Shown in pieces: positions 8,607 through 16,734 of a DNA stretch of 20,622 bases. Each line of letters starts with the position of its first letter. The first letter of the stretch is position 1. The notes under the pieces were generated by a model, which was not told the DNA's origin, ran no database searches, and saw only the letters and a program-made list of their open reading frames with translations. The position numbers and the translations under genes were made by a program. The stretch is from Larix sibirica (Eukaryota; Streptophyta; Pinopsida; Pinales; Pinaceae), in the NCBI GenBank assembly GCA_004151065.3, contig NWUY0300005948.1:69091-89712 (forward strand), in the 5' to 3' direction.

Positions 8607-9300
8607 GTATCCCACATTGGAACTTGCACTTCTTGAGTAGAAGGATCTATCAAAAAAATTTCCTTATAGATTTTTTACTATGGATTGTTGTAATTGTAAC
8701 TATTTTGATGGCCCTTACCAGGCCAACCTCACTTTTCTTTTCTTACAAGCACACAAGATACACTTCCTCCCTCTAATGTACAACTGATCAAACAAACACT
8801 AGAAGAGAAAGATTGGCTTCTAAGGTCTGGAATATCATGTACCTCCTATAATAAATCATCAAAATAGGGTTTAATAGTCTAGTTTTCAAGTCAATGTGTG
8901 AGTAGAATAATGTGGACCACAATGACTCCAATATTGTATCATCTTCTGCAATTTGAATTAATATTTTTATCATAAAATATACTTATGATTTATCCAATAA
9001 GGCAAGGTATAGGGAATTGAAAATCGTTAAAATCAGCGAATGGACATCCTAAAAAAACTCACTTCTATTAGCTTCATGAATAGATTCATATGTAGGGGAC
9101 ATCATTTGGAAGATATAATGTATGGAATTGGAAAGGTAGAGAAAACTTCTATTTTATAGAAAGGCCCATGTTCTACTATCGGCCTATAGGATTTGAAAAC
9201 ATATATTTTCCATACACAAGGGTCGATGCCTATTTAGTTCCATGGCTATTTTATGATCAAGAAATGAAAATGACAGTTGAAAAATATCTTGACCCGACCT
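8547..9300 (-). repeat. Array module B, copy 1
   Basis: Aligns with 12085-12820 along nearly its whole length and with 14876-15146 for its first part. Landmarks are agcatattag at the start, ggaacttgcacttcttgag, ggtttaatagtctagttttc and actcacttctattagcttca. On the - strand it carries a frame conserved with copy 2 (8788-9088). In the element it lies between gag and module A, where pol would be expected. No pol motif is visible. Confidence 0.75.
8788..9088 (-). pseudogene. Degenerate frame of unknown family conserved in module B, copy 1
   Basis: Read on the - strand from about 9088, one phase gives SIHEANRSEFF, a stop, DVHSLILTIFNSLYLALLDK, a stop, then an open run with LWSTLFYSHIDLKTRLLNPI ending at 8788. 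The copy at 12386-12626 keeps the same phase: EANRSEFLEDAHSLIL and LWSTLFRSPIDLKTRLLNPI. Conservation of phase with conservative changes (for example Ile/Phe, Lys/Arg) suggests the ancestor coded for protein. The family is not recognised. It is not an obvious copia protease, integrase, reverse transcriptase or RNase H. The - strand orientation matches gag and the LTRs, so it may be a gene piece captured by the element or a divergent internal ORF. Confidence 0.4.
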
Positions 9301-9453
9301 TCCCTTTAAGTGTATACAATACTTTATCAATCTCTTCAAGAAGGCATTCAATCCATGGTTGAATACATTAGCAAAATCTTCACTCACACCTTGCAAGGCC
9401 ATGGATTCTACCACATGTTCCATCCACCTATGAAGACTCATTGTAGGAGGCAA
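9184..9453 (-). pseudogene. Unidentified frame between gag and module B, copy 1 only
   Basis: An 89-codon open run on the - strand reads PPTMSLHRWMEHVVESMALQ, EDFANVFNHGLNAFLKRLIK, and near its end LSFSFLDHKIAMELNRHRPL. The last third overlaps module B and has a decayed counterpart at about 12700-12800 (LSFSFLYNK, RRLWMENICF). The first two thirds exist only here, because copies 2 and 3 lost this segment. It lies downstream of gag in element orientation and could be the continuation of the same polyprotein or of the unidentified module B product. Helical, His- and Leu-rich composition; no motif is recognised. Confidence 0.3.
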
Positions 9454-10019
9454 TTAAGAACCATCAAGATACCCATGTTCTTCAACCAATTGACCATTAC
9501 TCAATAAGATACTACAAGGTGGTCTCCTAGCAAATACAATACTTCTTCAATGGAATGGTATTCCAAGAGGGGCACTCAATTTCTTGTCAATTAAAATATC
9601 TACCTCGTTAAGTACTTCCTCATTTCCCACATACACTACCTCAATTCCAACTTCATCTCCTGAAACTTACTCTGGATATGGATACAATATCAAACTAGGA
9701 ATAAAAATTCCAAAAAATGTCATTGTACTTGACCTTGACAACATGATCTTTATAAACTAGACAACAAGCAAATTCTCAGTCATTTCAATTGAATTCACAT
9801 GAAAATGACATGGTTGAAAGGAATGTATCTTAAGCAACTTTCTAGTTAAATAAACCAAAACCGATAGAGAAATCAAATAATAAAAATTAAAACATTAAGG
9901 GTACATGTTAAGCCCTAGAGAAGGAGTAATCCTTGATTTTAACTTGGGAACTAAATAGAAAACAAACAACCACCATCAAAATTTAGAAAGCACACAAGGT
10001 AGAAACAATATTATCCATT

Positions 10020-10332
10020 GAGATATGTGCCCTGTTTATTTAATTTGAATATTTACCAGGGACTTAGATTGATAAAAAGTCCCTAATACATCCCATAATT
10101 CCTAGTTGTAGCTTCTCTTGATACATTTAGTTGAATGGCATAAGCATATCACACTCTTGTCCTTCCTATATAACTTCGTCCAATCTATCATTGCCATACA
10201 AATAGGTACAGTACTGAGATCTACAACAATCCACTTTTATTTATTTACAAGAAGGTCCTCCATCTTGATCTTCCATAACTCAAAACCATAACCATTAAAT
10301 TTCTCAATCTTGATTCTAGAATTGCTTTCCAT
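10020..10332 (-). pseudogene. gag: Ty1/copia-type gag fragment, copy 1
   Basis: From the ATG at 10332-10330 the - strand reads MESNSRIKIEKFNGYGFELW then KIKMEDLLVNK, a stop, and KWIVVDLS. This is the hallmark start of plant copia gag (IEKFNGxNFxLWKxKMxxLL). It continues through KDKSVICLC and ends with ELWDVLGTFYQSKSLVN, matching the conserved ELWxxLExxYxxKSLxN of the same family. Gag forms the virus-like particle that packages element RNA. The start is 148 bases inside the LTR edge, a normal leader. It is broken by TAA at about codon 32 and TAG before ELWD. The first of these stops recurs in the copy at 16290-16589. Confidence 0.8.
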
Positions 10333-10464
10333 TCCCTTTCATACAAGAATCATTGCCACAGAATTCCCACTGAAACTAGGTTGAACATAAACCCAAATAA
10401 ACTTTCTCCATCAAGAACAAGCTAAAGCCTAGCGAAAAATGCATCCCCTTGAAACCAATAACCT

Positions 10465-10477
10465 CACTCTGATACCA
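10465..10477 (-). promoter_or_regulatory. Primer binding site, initiator-Met tRNA type, copy 1
   Basis: The - strand reads TGGTATCAGAGTG, 11 of 12 matches to TGGTATCAGAGC, the site complementary to the 3' end of initiator-Met tRNA used by most plant copia elements. It lies 2 bases from the LTR edge at 10480, the normal arrangement, and fixes the element's orientation. Confidence 0.85.
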
Positions 10478-10665
10478 AATGTAAGTTTTAAACCTAGGAA
10501 AGTGAAGGAATGCATACAAACTCTTAACAAAAATAGAAAGAACAACAATGGCATGAACACAGTACATAAAGATTTACCTTGGAAACCCTTAACCATGAAA
10601 ACCAACCTAACTTAGAGTTGCACCTTTATCTTCTTCATTGTATTAACTTGACCATTCACAATACG

Positions 10666-10677
10666 ATATTTAAATAT
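10666..10677 (-). promoter_or_regulatory. TATA-like box of LTR 1
   Basis: The palindrome atatttaaatat lies about 190 bases from the LTR's 3' end, a usual distance for an LTR core promoter with short R-U5. The corresponding position in LTR 3 (about 16917-16928) is AT-rich but altered. Strand is assigned from element orientation. Confidence 0.4.
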
Positions 10678-11215
10678 TCTCTAGCATCCAAAACCCTTAT
10701 TTGTTAACTTGAATTCGATGACAACCCAAATACCTTAACCAAGATTAGATTACAATGGACCAAAAAACCATTCAATGAAAAAAGCATAAAAACATGCCAA
10801 AAATGGACCCTTTTTTTATGCACTACCCCAAACCCCAATAGCTAGGGGTTGCCACACCTCACCATAAAACATTGCACGCAATTGGGGAGGGGTGGGGTGG
10901 TGCAAGGCTAACGCACCTCTCTCCCCCTAACCACCCCACTAGTGTTTTTCAACTAACACAATCCACATGCAAATAATATAACATATCTCCAAGAAAAGGT
11001 AGGAAATGATGGAAAACAAAGAAAGTGATTTCATAGGGAGTATCCCAACTAGACAAAATATCATCTTGAAAAGGTTGGAAAAAGATACTAAAATTTTCCA
11101 AGACAAGGCCTTCCAAGGAAATATTTGGATACTTTCCATGGAATAATGCTAATAGATTGAAAAAATAATCTATGGAAGCACTCATGAAAAATATTATCTA
11201 AGGAAGATCATATTT

Positions 11216-11386
11216 TTGGTGTTGAGAATTCAGAAGGTATGTTGTTGTGTAGAACTGGAGTTTGCACTGTGATCGACATTGCATAGTCCATGTTTCAAGC
11301 CCATAGCTGAGGTTCATCATCATCCAGGCTCGAAACATTAACTATAGAATGTCGATCGCAGTGCAAACTCCAATTCTACTCAACAA
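11216..11386. mobile_element. 171-bp foldback (MITE-like) element inside LTR 1
   Basis: Arms 11242-11301 and 11327-11386 are inverted complements at 52 of 60 positions, separated by a 25-base loop, so the transcript or single strand would form one long hairpin. The element is flanked by gatcatattt (11206-11215) and gataatattt (11387-11396), a 10-bp duplication with one mismatch. LTRs 2 and 3 carry this target sequence once and uninterrupted (13411 and about 17385), which proves insertion. The left end has 26 extra bases beyond the arm, resembling a partial copy of the arm tip. A 9-11 bp duplication fits Mutator-type transposons. A microRNA-like hairpin is an alternative use. No coding capacity. 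Confidence 0.75.
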
Positions 11387-11524
11387 GATAATATTTGTAA
11401 ACAAGGTTTGATGTGGTCATATCAATATGTGATGTGTTTCATAAGGCGTATAGGCAAAGTGGGTATTGAAGGCATTACTCTCTTGTGAGCACTCCCATTG
11501 GCACAAGGAATATGGTAAATTGGT

Positions 11525-12090
11525 ATTTCCTTCAATGAAGCATTTTTAAAGGTCAAAACATTAAACTTTAATTATTAGAAAGCTCAATGAATGCTTCAAT
11601 GCAACATCATGCTATCGGATAATTGGGCAGCGTTTTGCTGTGAGTCAATTTCAATTTCAATGGAATTTTTTACATGTAGAAAGGCTTGAATGTGACAGGG
11701 GACGTGGATATTTACAAAGAAATGCTTAAATTTGGTGGTGGAAAAGAATTGTAATCACCCCTTTCTTATTGTTCTTACAATGCCCCCCATAGTTGGATTG
11801 TGTTTTCTCCTGTAATGGAATTCCTTCAGAAATGCTCTAAATTTGTGTTGTCAAATTTGCAATCTCAAGCCAAATCCAAATGTTCTTGAGTTATTGGTTG
11901 GTGAAGTGGTGGCATTGTTATTCCTCTACCAAGGTTCAAATCATGTAGAGACATGTTTCCCCTTAGTGGGTTCTCTTACTCGTATAAGTGGTCCATTTCA
12001 CATGGTTAGGGGTAAGAGGTTCATTTCACATGGAAGGTGCAAGTGTTGAGAGGATTTGGTGGAATAGAAACCGCAATGGTATCATATTAG
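11525..12090 (-). repeat. Array module A, copy 2
   Basis: The most complete copy of module A, aligned with 4739-5268 and 14272-14880 and running without break into module B at about 12085. It directly abuts truncated LTR 1. Longest + frame is 68 codons and is not shared in the other copies, so the module is treated as non-coding. It holds the best box A of the three tRNA-like pairs. Confidence 0.75.
11899..11943 (+). promoter_or_regulatory. tRNA-like box A/box B pair, copy 2
   Basis: TGGTGAAGTGG at 11899-11909 matches box A at 10 of 11 positions. GGTTCAAATCA at 11933-11943 matches box B at 9 of 11. Start-to-start spacing is 34 bp, identical to copies 1 and 3. Confidence 0.42.
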
Positions 12091-12820
12091 CATAAGGATT
12101 ACTTCCACGACTTGAGGTATATCCTTCATTGTAATATCCTAGATTGGAACTTGCACTTGTTGAGCAGAAGGATCTATAAAAAAAATTGCTTTAGAATTTT
12201 CTTACTATCGATTGTTGTCATTGTAATATTTTGGTGGACTTGACTAGGCCAACCTCACTTTGATTTTGTTACAAGCATGCGATGTACTCCTCCCCCCTCC
12301 AATGAACAATTGATCAAGCAAAAATTGGAAGAGAAAGTTAGGCTTCCATGGTCCAAAATAACATGTATCTAATGTACCTCCTATACTAAATAATCAAAAT
12401 AGGGTTTAATAGTCTAGTTTTCAAGTCAATGGGTGAGCGGAATAACGTGGACCACAATTGCTTCAATGTTGTAACATCTTCTAAATTTTGAATAAATATT
12501 TTCATCATAAAATATACTTTTTCCTTATCCAATAAGTGAAGGTCCGAGGAATTGAAAAACATTAAAATGAGAGAATGGGCATCCTCCAAAAACTCACTTC
12601 TATTAGCTTCATTGATAGATTCCTATGCAGGGGACTTCCTTTTTAACATATAAGGTATAGAAATGGGAAGGTAGAGAAAACTTCTATTTTTTAAAAAGGC
12701 CAAGCTTCTACTTTTTCCTTATAGGATTCAAAAACATATGTTTTCCATCCATAAACGTCGATGCCCATTTGATTACATAGATGTTTTATTATAAAGAAAT
12801 GAAAACGACAGACGACAACT
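12085..12820 (-). repeat. Array module B, copy 2
   Basis: Aligned with 8547-9300. It carries the better-preserved version of the conserved - strand frame (12386-12626). It ends near 12820, after which about 110 bases (12821-12930) match nothing else in the window, and then LTR 2 begins. The gag region and primer site are missing from this copy, presumably deleted. Confidence 0.75.
12386..12626 (-). pseudogene. Degenerate frame of unknown family conserved in module B, copy 2
   Basis: The - strand phase reads SINEANRSEFLEDAHSLILM, FFNSSDLHLLDKEKVYFMMK, and LWSTLFRSPIDLKTRLLNPI before a stop at 12386. Two positions that are stops in copy 1 are sense codons here (Glu in SEFLED, and Glu in DKEKVYFM), so this copy is open from about 12626 to 12386. 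Upstream, a stop near 12640 and a weaker continuation (RKSPA) follow. Hydrophobic and charged residues alternate as in a folded helical protein. The family is not recognised, and the function is unknown. Confidence 0.42.
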
Positions 12821-12930
12821 CTCTATATGAGTTGCATCAATTATAATGCATGCATGGGGCATCCATTGAGGATTACCAAGCATACAAGGAATATTCCTTT
12901 AAAGCACTTTGCTTTCATGACTTGGCTTTC
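12821..12930. other. Unmatched spacer at the deletion junction in copy 2
   Basis: These 110 bases have no counterpart in copies 1 and 3 and no frame of note. They sit exactly where gag and the primer site are missing, so they are filler or remnant at a deletion junction. Confidence 0.4.
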
Positions 12931-13822
12931 CCTTGAATTATATGACAATCCTATTCCCTTAACTGAAATTAGATTACAATGGACAAAAAAACATTGACCA
13001 AAAAATCACAAAAACATGCCAAAAATGGACCTAATTTTTTTGCTAAGGCATTGTTGCAACCACACCTCGGCATAAATTGTTGCACTCAACTGACGCGTAG
13101 GTGGGGCGGTGCAGGGCTAATGCACCCCCCTCCCCCGAACTTCCCCACTAGTGCTTTGCACCCAAGATAATCCACATGCAAATAATATAAGACATATCCA
13201 ACAAAAAATAGAAAATGATGAAAAATAATCTAGAAAGTGATTTCATAGGGAGGATCCCAACAGGACAAAATATGATCTTGAAAAGGCTAGAAAAATATAC
13301 TAGGCAATTTTCAAGACAAGGCCTTCTAAGGAAATATTTAGATACTTGCCTTGCAGGGATGCTAATAGATTGAAAATAGAATCTATGCAAGGACTCGCGT
13401 ATAATCTTATCTAAGAAAGATAATATTTGTAAACAAGGTTTGATACATCCATTTTAATATGTGATGTTTTTCTTAAGGCATATAGGTAATGTGGGTATTG
13501 AAGGCATCACTCTCTTGTTGGTACTCCCATTCATGGTAAATTGGAACTTATATGTTATTGTGAAGCACATTTTTCAATTAAACAATTCTAAGACACAAAT
13601 ATTAGTCTCTATTATAAATATGTATATTTTATATAAAGCCTAGTGGGTTAGATCAATTATGTGAATTACAAGCAAGAGGTCACGATCATGCTAGTGATGT
13701 CTATTTCATAGAAGAAAATGTTTCTTTTCTATAATTGTAAATTAAAAGATCAAACTTTTATAAGTATAAATAGTAACAATGTACTAAAAATACATCTCAT
13801 AAAAGTAAGTAATAATTTGCCA
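12931..13822 (-). repeat. LTR 2 of the array, lacking its 3' end
   Basis: Aligns with LTR 3 from about 16965 to 17808. It begins at cttgaattatatgacaa, so the R-U5 end and primer site are missing. It includes the uninterrupted target site of the foldback element (13411-13420) and the distal 300 bases missing from LTR 1. It ends at about 13822 with tttgcca, a possible LTR terminus (CA on the + strand means TG at the element's start). The - strand 80-codon frame at 13148-13390 lies wholly inside this LTR and is not treated as a gene. Confidence 0.65.
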
Positions 13823-14271
13823 TGGATATCATCCTTCCATCACTTTGTTTGTTTGGTTGTGCTCATGTGATATTTCCACTTCCGGAATTCGCATATACGT
13901 GGTGGTTTCTTGGAGGAACTTTATCTTCTCATTCATCAAATTGTCACACAAGAAAAAATTTATAATGGAGTAATCGTCCAACAACCATGGTTGAACATAC
14001 TGCTACTTCCAACTACTCGTCCCCACTAGTTTCCACACAAACACAAGGTGTACAACTTATTGTACACAAATTTTCCACCAAAATTCACCCTCCTCCTGCA
14101 AAAATCCCATCCCTACCATGAGAGTAACATTAAGCTATCTAAATTTCATGTGAGAAAGGCTGGTTGAAATTGGCAAGGGATGGTCATGTCATTGGTCCCG
14201 TCGCAACTATGCCCAGAGCGTTTCTCTTTGACTATGATAACATGCTAGTCAACATTAAGCATTATGGTCAC
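13823..14271. other. Gene-free stretch between LTR 2 and module A3
   Basis: No frame above 60 codons, no motif and no match to the rest of the window. A small perfect hairpin (gtgtaca at 14048-14054 with tgtacac at 14061-14067) is present. If the array is continuous, this is the 3' end of the internal region of copy 3, retained only here. The stretch next to 13823 is not clearly polypurine on the - strand. Confidence 0.4.
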
Positions 14272-14640
14272 ATAATTTCTTTCAATGAAAGAGGTCAAAC
14301 CATTACCTAACTTTCAATTATTAGAAAGCTCAACCAATGCTTTAATGCATCATCATGCTATGAAAATTGGCAGCCTTTTGTTGTGAATCAATTTCAATTT
14401 CAAATGAATTTGTCCTTGCAAAAAGGATTGAATGTGACATTGTACGTGGATCTTTATGAAGAACTACTTAAAATTGGTGGTGGAAAAGAACGCTAGTCAT
14501 CTATTTCTTATTGTTCTTATAGTGGCCCCCACAACTGGATTTTTTTTTCTCCTGTAATGGAATTCCTTCATAAATGCTCTAAATTTGTGTTGTCAAATTT
14601 GCAATCACAAGTCAAATACAAATGTTGTTGAGTTATTTGT

Positions 14641-14685
14641 TGATGAAGTGGTGGAATTGTTATTCCTTTACCAAGGTTCAAATCC
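14641..14685 (+). promoter_or_regulatory. tRNA-like box A/box B pair, copy 3
   Basis: TGATGAAGTGG at 14641-14651 resembles box A (about 9 of 11). GGTTCAAATCC at 14675-14685 matches box B at 10 of 11. The spacing is again 34 bp. Confidence 0.42.
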
Positions 14686-14723
14686 CAGAGATACATGTTT
14701 TCTCTTAGAGGTTCTTTTACCAG

Positions 14724-14823
14724 TGTAAGTGGTACATTTCACATGGTTAAGGGTAAAAGGTTCATTTCACAAATGTAAGTGGTACATTACACATGGTTAA
14801 GGGTAAGAGGTTCATTTCACATG
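14724..14823. repeat. 50-bp tandem duplication in module A3
   Basis: Units 14724-14773 and 14774-14823 agree at 46 of 50 positions. Module A2 has the unit once (about 11985-12035), so the duplication arose after the copies separated. Confidence 0.8.
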
Positions 14824-14875
14824 GAAGGTGCAAGTGCTAAGAGAATTTGGTGGAAAAGAAGCCATGGTGATAGCA

Positions 14876-15146
14876 TATTAGGAGAATGATTATTCCATGA
14901 GTTGAGGTATCTCCTTCATTCCAATATCCCAAACTAGAACTTGCACTTGTTGAGCATAATGATCTATAAAAAATTGCTTCAAAGATTTTTTACTATGAAT
15001 TGTTGTAATTGTACCTATTTTGGTGGCCCTGACCAAGCGAGCCTCAATTTGATTTTGTTACAAGCACACACGATACTCTTCCTACCTCTAATGAATAGGT
15101 GATCAAACAAACATTGGAAGAGAAAGGTAGGATTCTATGGTTTATA
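14876..15146 (-). repeat. Array module B, copy 3, partial
   Basis: Matches the first third of modules B1 and B2 (agcatattag, aacttgcacttgttgagca, ggtggccctgaccaagcgag). It breaks off near 15146, where gag sequence starts, so the conserved - strand frame has been deleted from this copy. Confidence 0.65.
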
Positions 15147-15577
15147 ATATTTATTAGGGACTTAGACTGATAGAATGTCCCGAACTTATCTCATAATGGA
15201 TTGCTTGTAGCTTCTATTGAGACATTTAGTTGAATGGAATACACATATCACACTCTTGTCCTTCCTATACAAATTCATCCAATCTATTGTTCCAATGCCT
15301 ATAGGTAAAGTATCGATATCTACAACAATCCACTATTTTTTGTTTACAAAATGATCCTCTGTCTTGATTCCATAACTCAAAACTATGACCATTAAATTTC
15401 TCAATATTGATTCTAGAATTGCTTTCCATTCTCTTTCACACAAGAATCATTGCCACAGAGCTCCCACTGGAACTAGGTTTATTAGAAACCCAAATAAAGT
15501 TGATCTATCAAGAACATGCTAAATCCTAGCAACAAAAGGCATCCCCTTAAATCCAATAACCTCACTCAGATACCAAA
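15147..15577 (-). pseudogene. gag: Ty1/copia-type gag fragment and leader, copy 3a
   Basis: The - strand ATG is at 15429-15427. The frame has the same IxKFNG...W start as copy 1, but with indels, and reads EDHFVNKK, a stop, W at the position of the premature stop region. The part next to the LTR (15430-15577) is the untranslated leader with a primer site. The downstream end is cut near 15147, where it joins module B3. It aligns with 10030-10479 and 16300-16734. It is a non-functional fragment of the particle protein. Confidence 0.65.
15563..15575 (-). promoter_or_regulatory. Primer binding site, copy 3a
   Basis: The - strand reads TGGTATCTGAGTG, 10 of 12 matches to the initiator-Met tRNA site. 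It lies 2 bases from the LTR edge at 15578, exactly as in copy 1. Confidence 0.7.
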
Positions 15578-15740
15578 TGTAAGTTTTAGAACTATGCCAA
15601 TGAAGAAATGCATAAACATTCTTATGAAAAATAGAAAGAACAATAGTGGCATGCACATAGTACACAAAGATTTACCTTAGAAACCCTTAATCATGAAAAT
15701 CAACCTAGCTTAGAATTGCACCTCTATCTTCTTCATTGTA
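15578..15740 (-). repeat. LTR fragment fused to another gag copy
   Basis: The first 160 bases of the LTR (tgtaagttttag to ttaacttgaccatt) are present and then stop. From about 15755 the sequence is gag-region DNA matching 9510 onward. The rest of this LTR has been lost by recombination or deletion between tandem copies. Confidence 0.7.
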
Positions 15741-15754
15741 TTAACTTGACCATT

Positions 15755-16734
15755 GTACTATAGGGTGGTCTCTTAGTAGAGTTGATACTTCATGACTGGA
15801 ATGGTATTCCAAGAGGCGCTCTGAATCTGTTGTTGACTAAAATATATACATCAAGTACTTCCTTGATTCCCACATCCACTACCTCAATTCCAACTTCATC
15901 TCCTGAAACCTATTATAGCAATGCTACAATCTCAAACTAGGAATATAAATTCCACAAAATGTCATTTTACTTAACCTTGGCAGCATGAAATTTATAAACA
16001 ACTTAACAAGATGGCAAGCAAATTCCTTAAATCATGTCAACTTAATTCACATGAAAATGACATAGTTGAAATGAAAGTATCTTAAGCAACTTTGTAATTG
16101 AATACATAAAAACCAACAAATAAATCAGATAGTAAAAATTAAAACATTAATGGGTAGATGCTAAGCCTTGGAAAATGAGTCGTCCTTGCTTTTAACTTGG
16201 GAATTAAAAAAAACAACCACTGTCAATACTAGAAGGTGCACAGGGTAGAAACAATATTAGCCATTGCTATCTATGACAATTGTGTTCCTGTTTATTTAAT
16301 TAGAATATTTACTACGGACATAGATTGTTAGAAACTATTGAACTTATCTCATAATGATTTGGTTGTAGCTTCTCTTGAGACATTTAGTTGAATGGAATAA
16401 GCAAATCACACTCTTGGCCTTCCTATACTACTTCGTTCGGTCTATTGTTCCCATACCTATAGGTATAGTATCAAGATCTACAACAATCCACTATTATTTG
16501 TTTACAAGAATGCCCTCCATCTTGAGCTTCCATAACTCAAACCTTCGACCATTAAATTCCTCAATTTTGATTCTAGAATTGCTAGCCATTCTCTTTCACA
16601 CAAGAATCATTGTTGCAGAGCTCATTGAAACTAGGTTTATCATAGACCCAAATAAAGTTGATCTATCAAGAACATGCTAAACCATAGCAACAAAAGGCAT
16701 CCCCTTGAAGCCAGTAGCACGTTATGATATCAAA
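15755..16734 (-). repeat. Internal gag-bearing region, copy 3b
   Basis: Aligns with 9505-10479 from end to end (ggtggtctc near the start, ctacctcaattccaacttca, aaaattaaaacattaa, then gag and leader). The primer site next to LTR 3 is decayed (the - strand begins TGATATCATAAC). Gag is at 16290-16589. The + strand 101-codon frame at 16375-16680 is the antisense of gag. Confidence 0.7.
16290..16589 (-). pseudogene. gag: Ty1/copia-type gag fragment, copy 3b
   Basis: From the ATG at 16589-16587 the - strand reads MASNSRIKIEEFNGRRFELW, then KLKMEGILVNK and two successive stops, then WIVVDLDTIPIGMG. The family motif FNGxxFxLWKxKM is intact. The first stop (TAA) sits at the same codon as in copy 1, the second (TAG) at the same codon as in copy 3a. 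Later the frame is broken again (a TAG after DRTK, and the ELWD segment lost). Non-functional. Confidence 0.75.

Larger units (their letters stand above)
9505..10479 (-). repeat. Internal gag-bearing region, copy 1
   Basis: Aligns with 15755-16734 over its length and, for the part next to the LTR, with 15147-15577. Landmarks include ctacctcaattccaacttca, agaattgctttccattc and aagaatcattgccacag. Gag lies at 10020-10332. Below 10020 the - strand frames are broken by many stops; a short protein-like piece (VGIEVVYVGNEEVLNEVDIL) is seen near 9590-9660. Confidence 0.7.
8547..11524 (-). mobile_element. Non-autonomous copia-like LTR element, copy 1 (B, gag, LTR)
   Basis: On the - strand the order is LTR (11524 to 10480), primer binding site, gag (from 10332), unknown region, module B, then module A beyond the insertion (5268 to 4739). 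Total internal length without the insertion is about 2.5 kb, too short for pol, and no pol motif was found. The Met-type primer site and the gag family point to Ty1/copia affinity. LTR 1 also serves as the 3' LTR of copy 2, whose module A directly abuts it. The LTR is cut at 11524 compared with LTRs 2 and 3. Confidence 0.6.
10480..11524 (-). repeat. LTR 1 of the array, cut at its 5' end and split by a foldback element
   Basis: Starts (+ strand) with tgtaagttttaaacc, the complement of a CA-type LTR end, next to the primer site. It aligns with 12931-13822 and 16735-17808. Without the foldback insertion (11216-11396 including one duplication) it is about 0.86 kb. It stops at atggtaaattgg (11524), where LTRs 2 and 3 continue for about 300 bases, and module A of copy 2 begins at once. 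It contains a TATA-like palindrome and a G/C-rich hairpin segment at 10884-10942. Confidence 0.7.
14272..14880 (-). repeat. Array module A, copy 3
   Basis: Aligned with 4739-5268 and 11525-12090. It contains an extra 50-bp tandem duplication (14724-14823) and runs directly into partial module B. Confidence 0.75.

Noticed and set aside
13148-13390. Similar - strand frames in LTR 2 (13148-13390) and LTR 1 (10939-11185)
   Set aside because: Their shared tail (YIICMWI) follows from LTR homology. They lie in the LTR, differ in start, and have no motif, so coding is not supported.
5112-14685. True tRNA genes at the box A/box B pairs
   Set aside because: The boxes and spacing fit, but no acceptor, D, anticodon and T stems can be drawn and no 3' end fits. 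Kept only as SINE- or tRNA-like promoter sequence.
16375-16680. 101-codon frame on the + strand
   Set aside because: It is the complement of copia gag copy 3b, whose FNG...LWK motif reads on the - strand.
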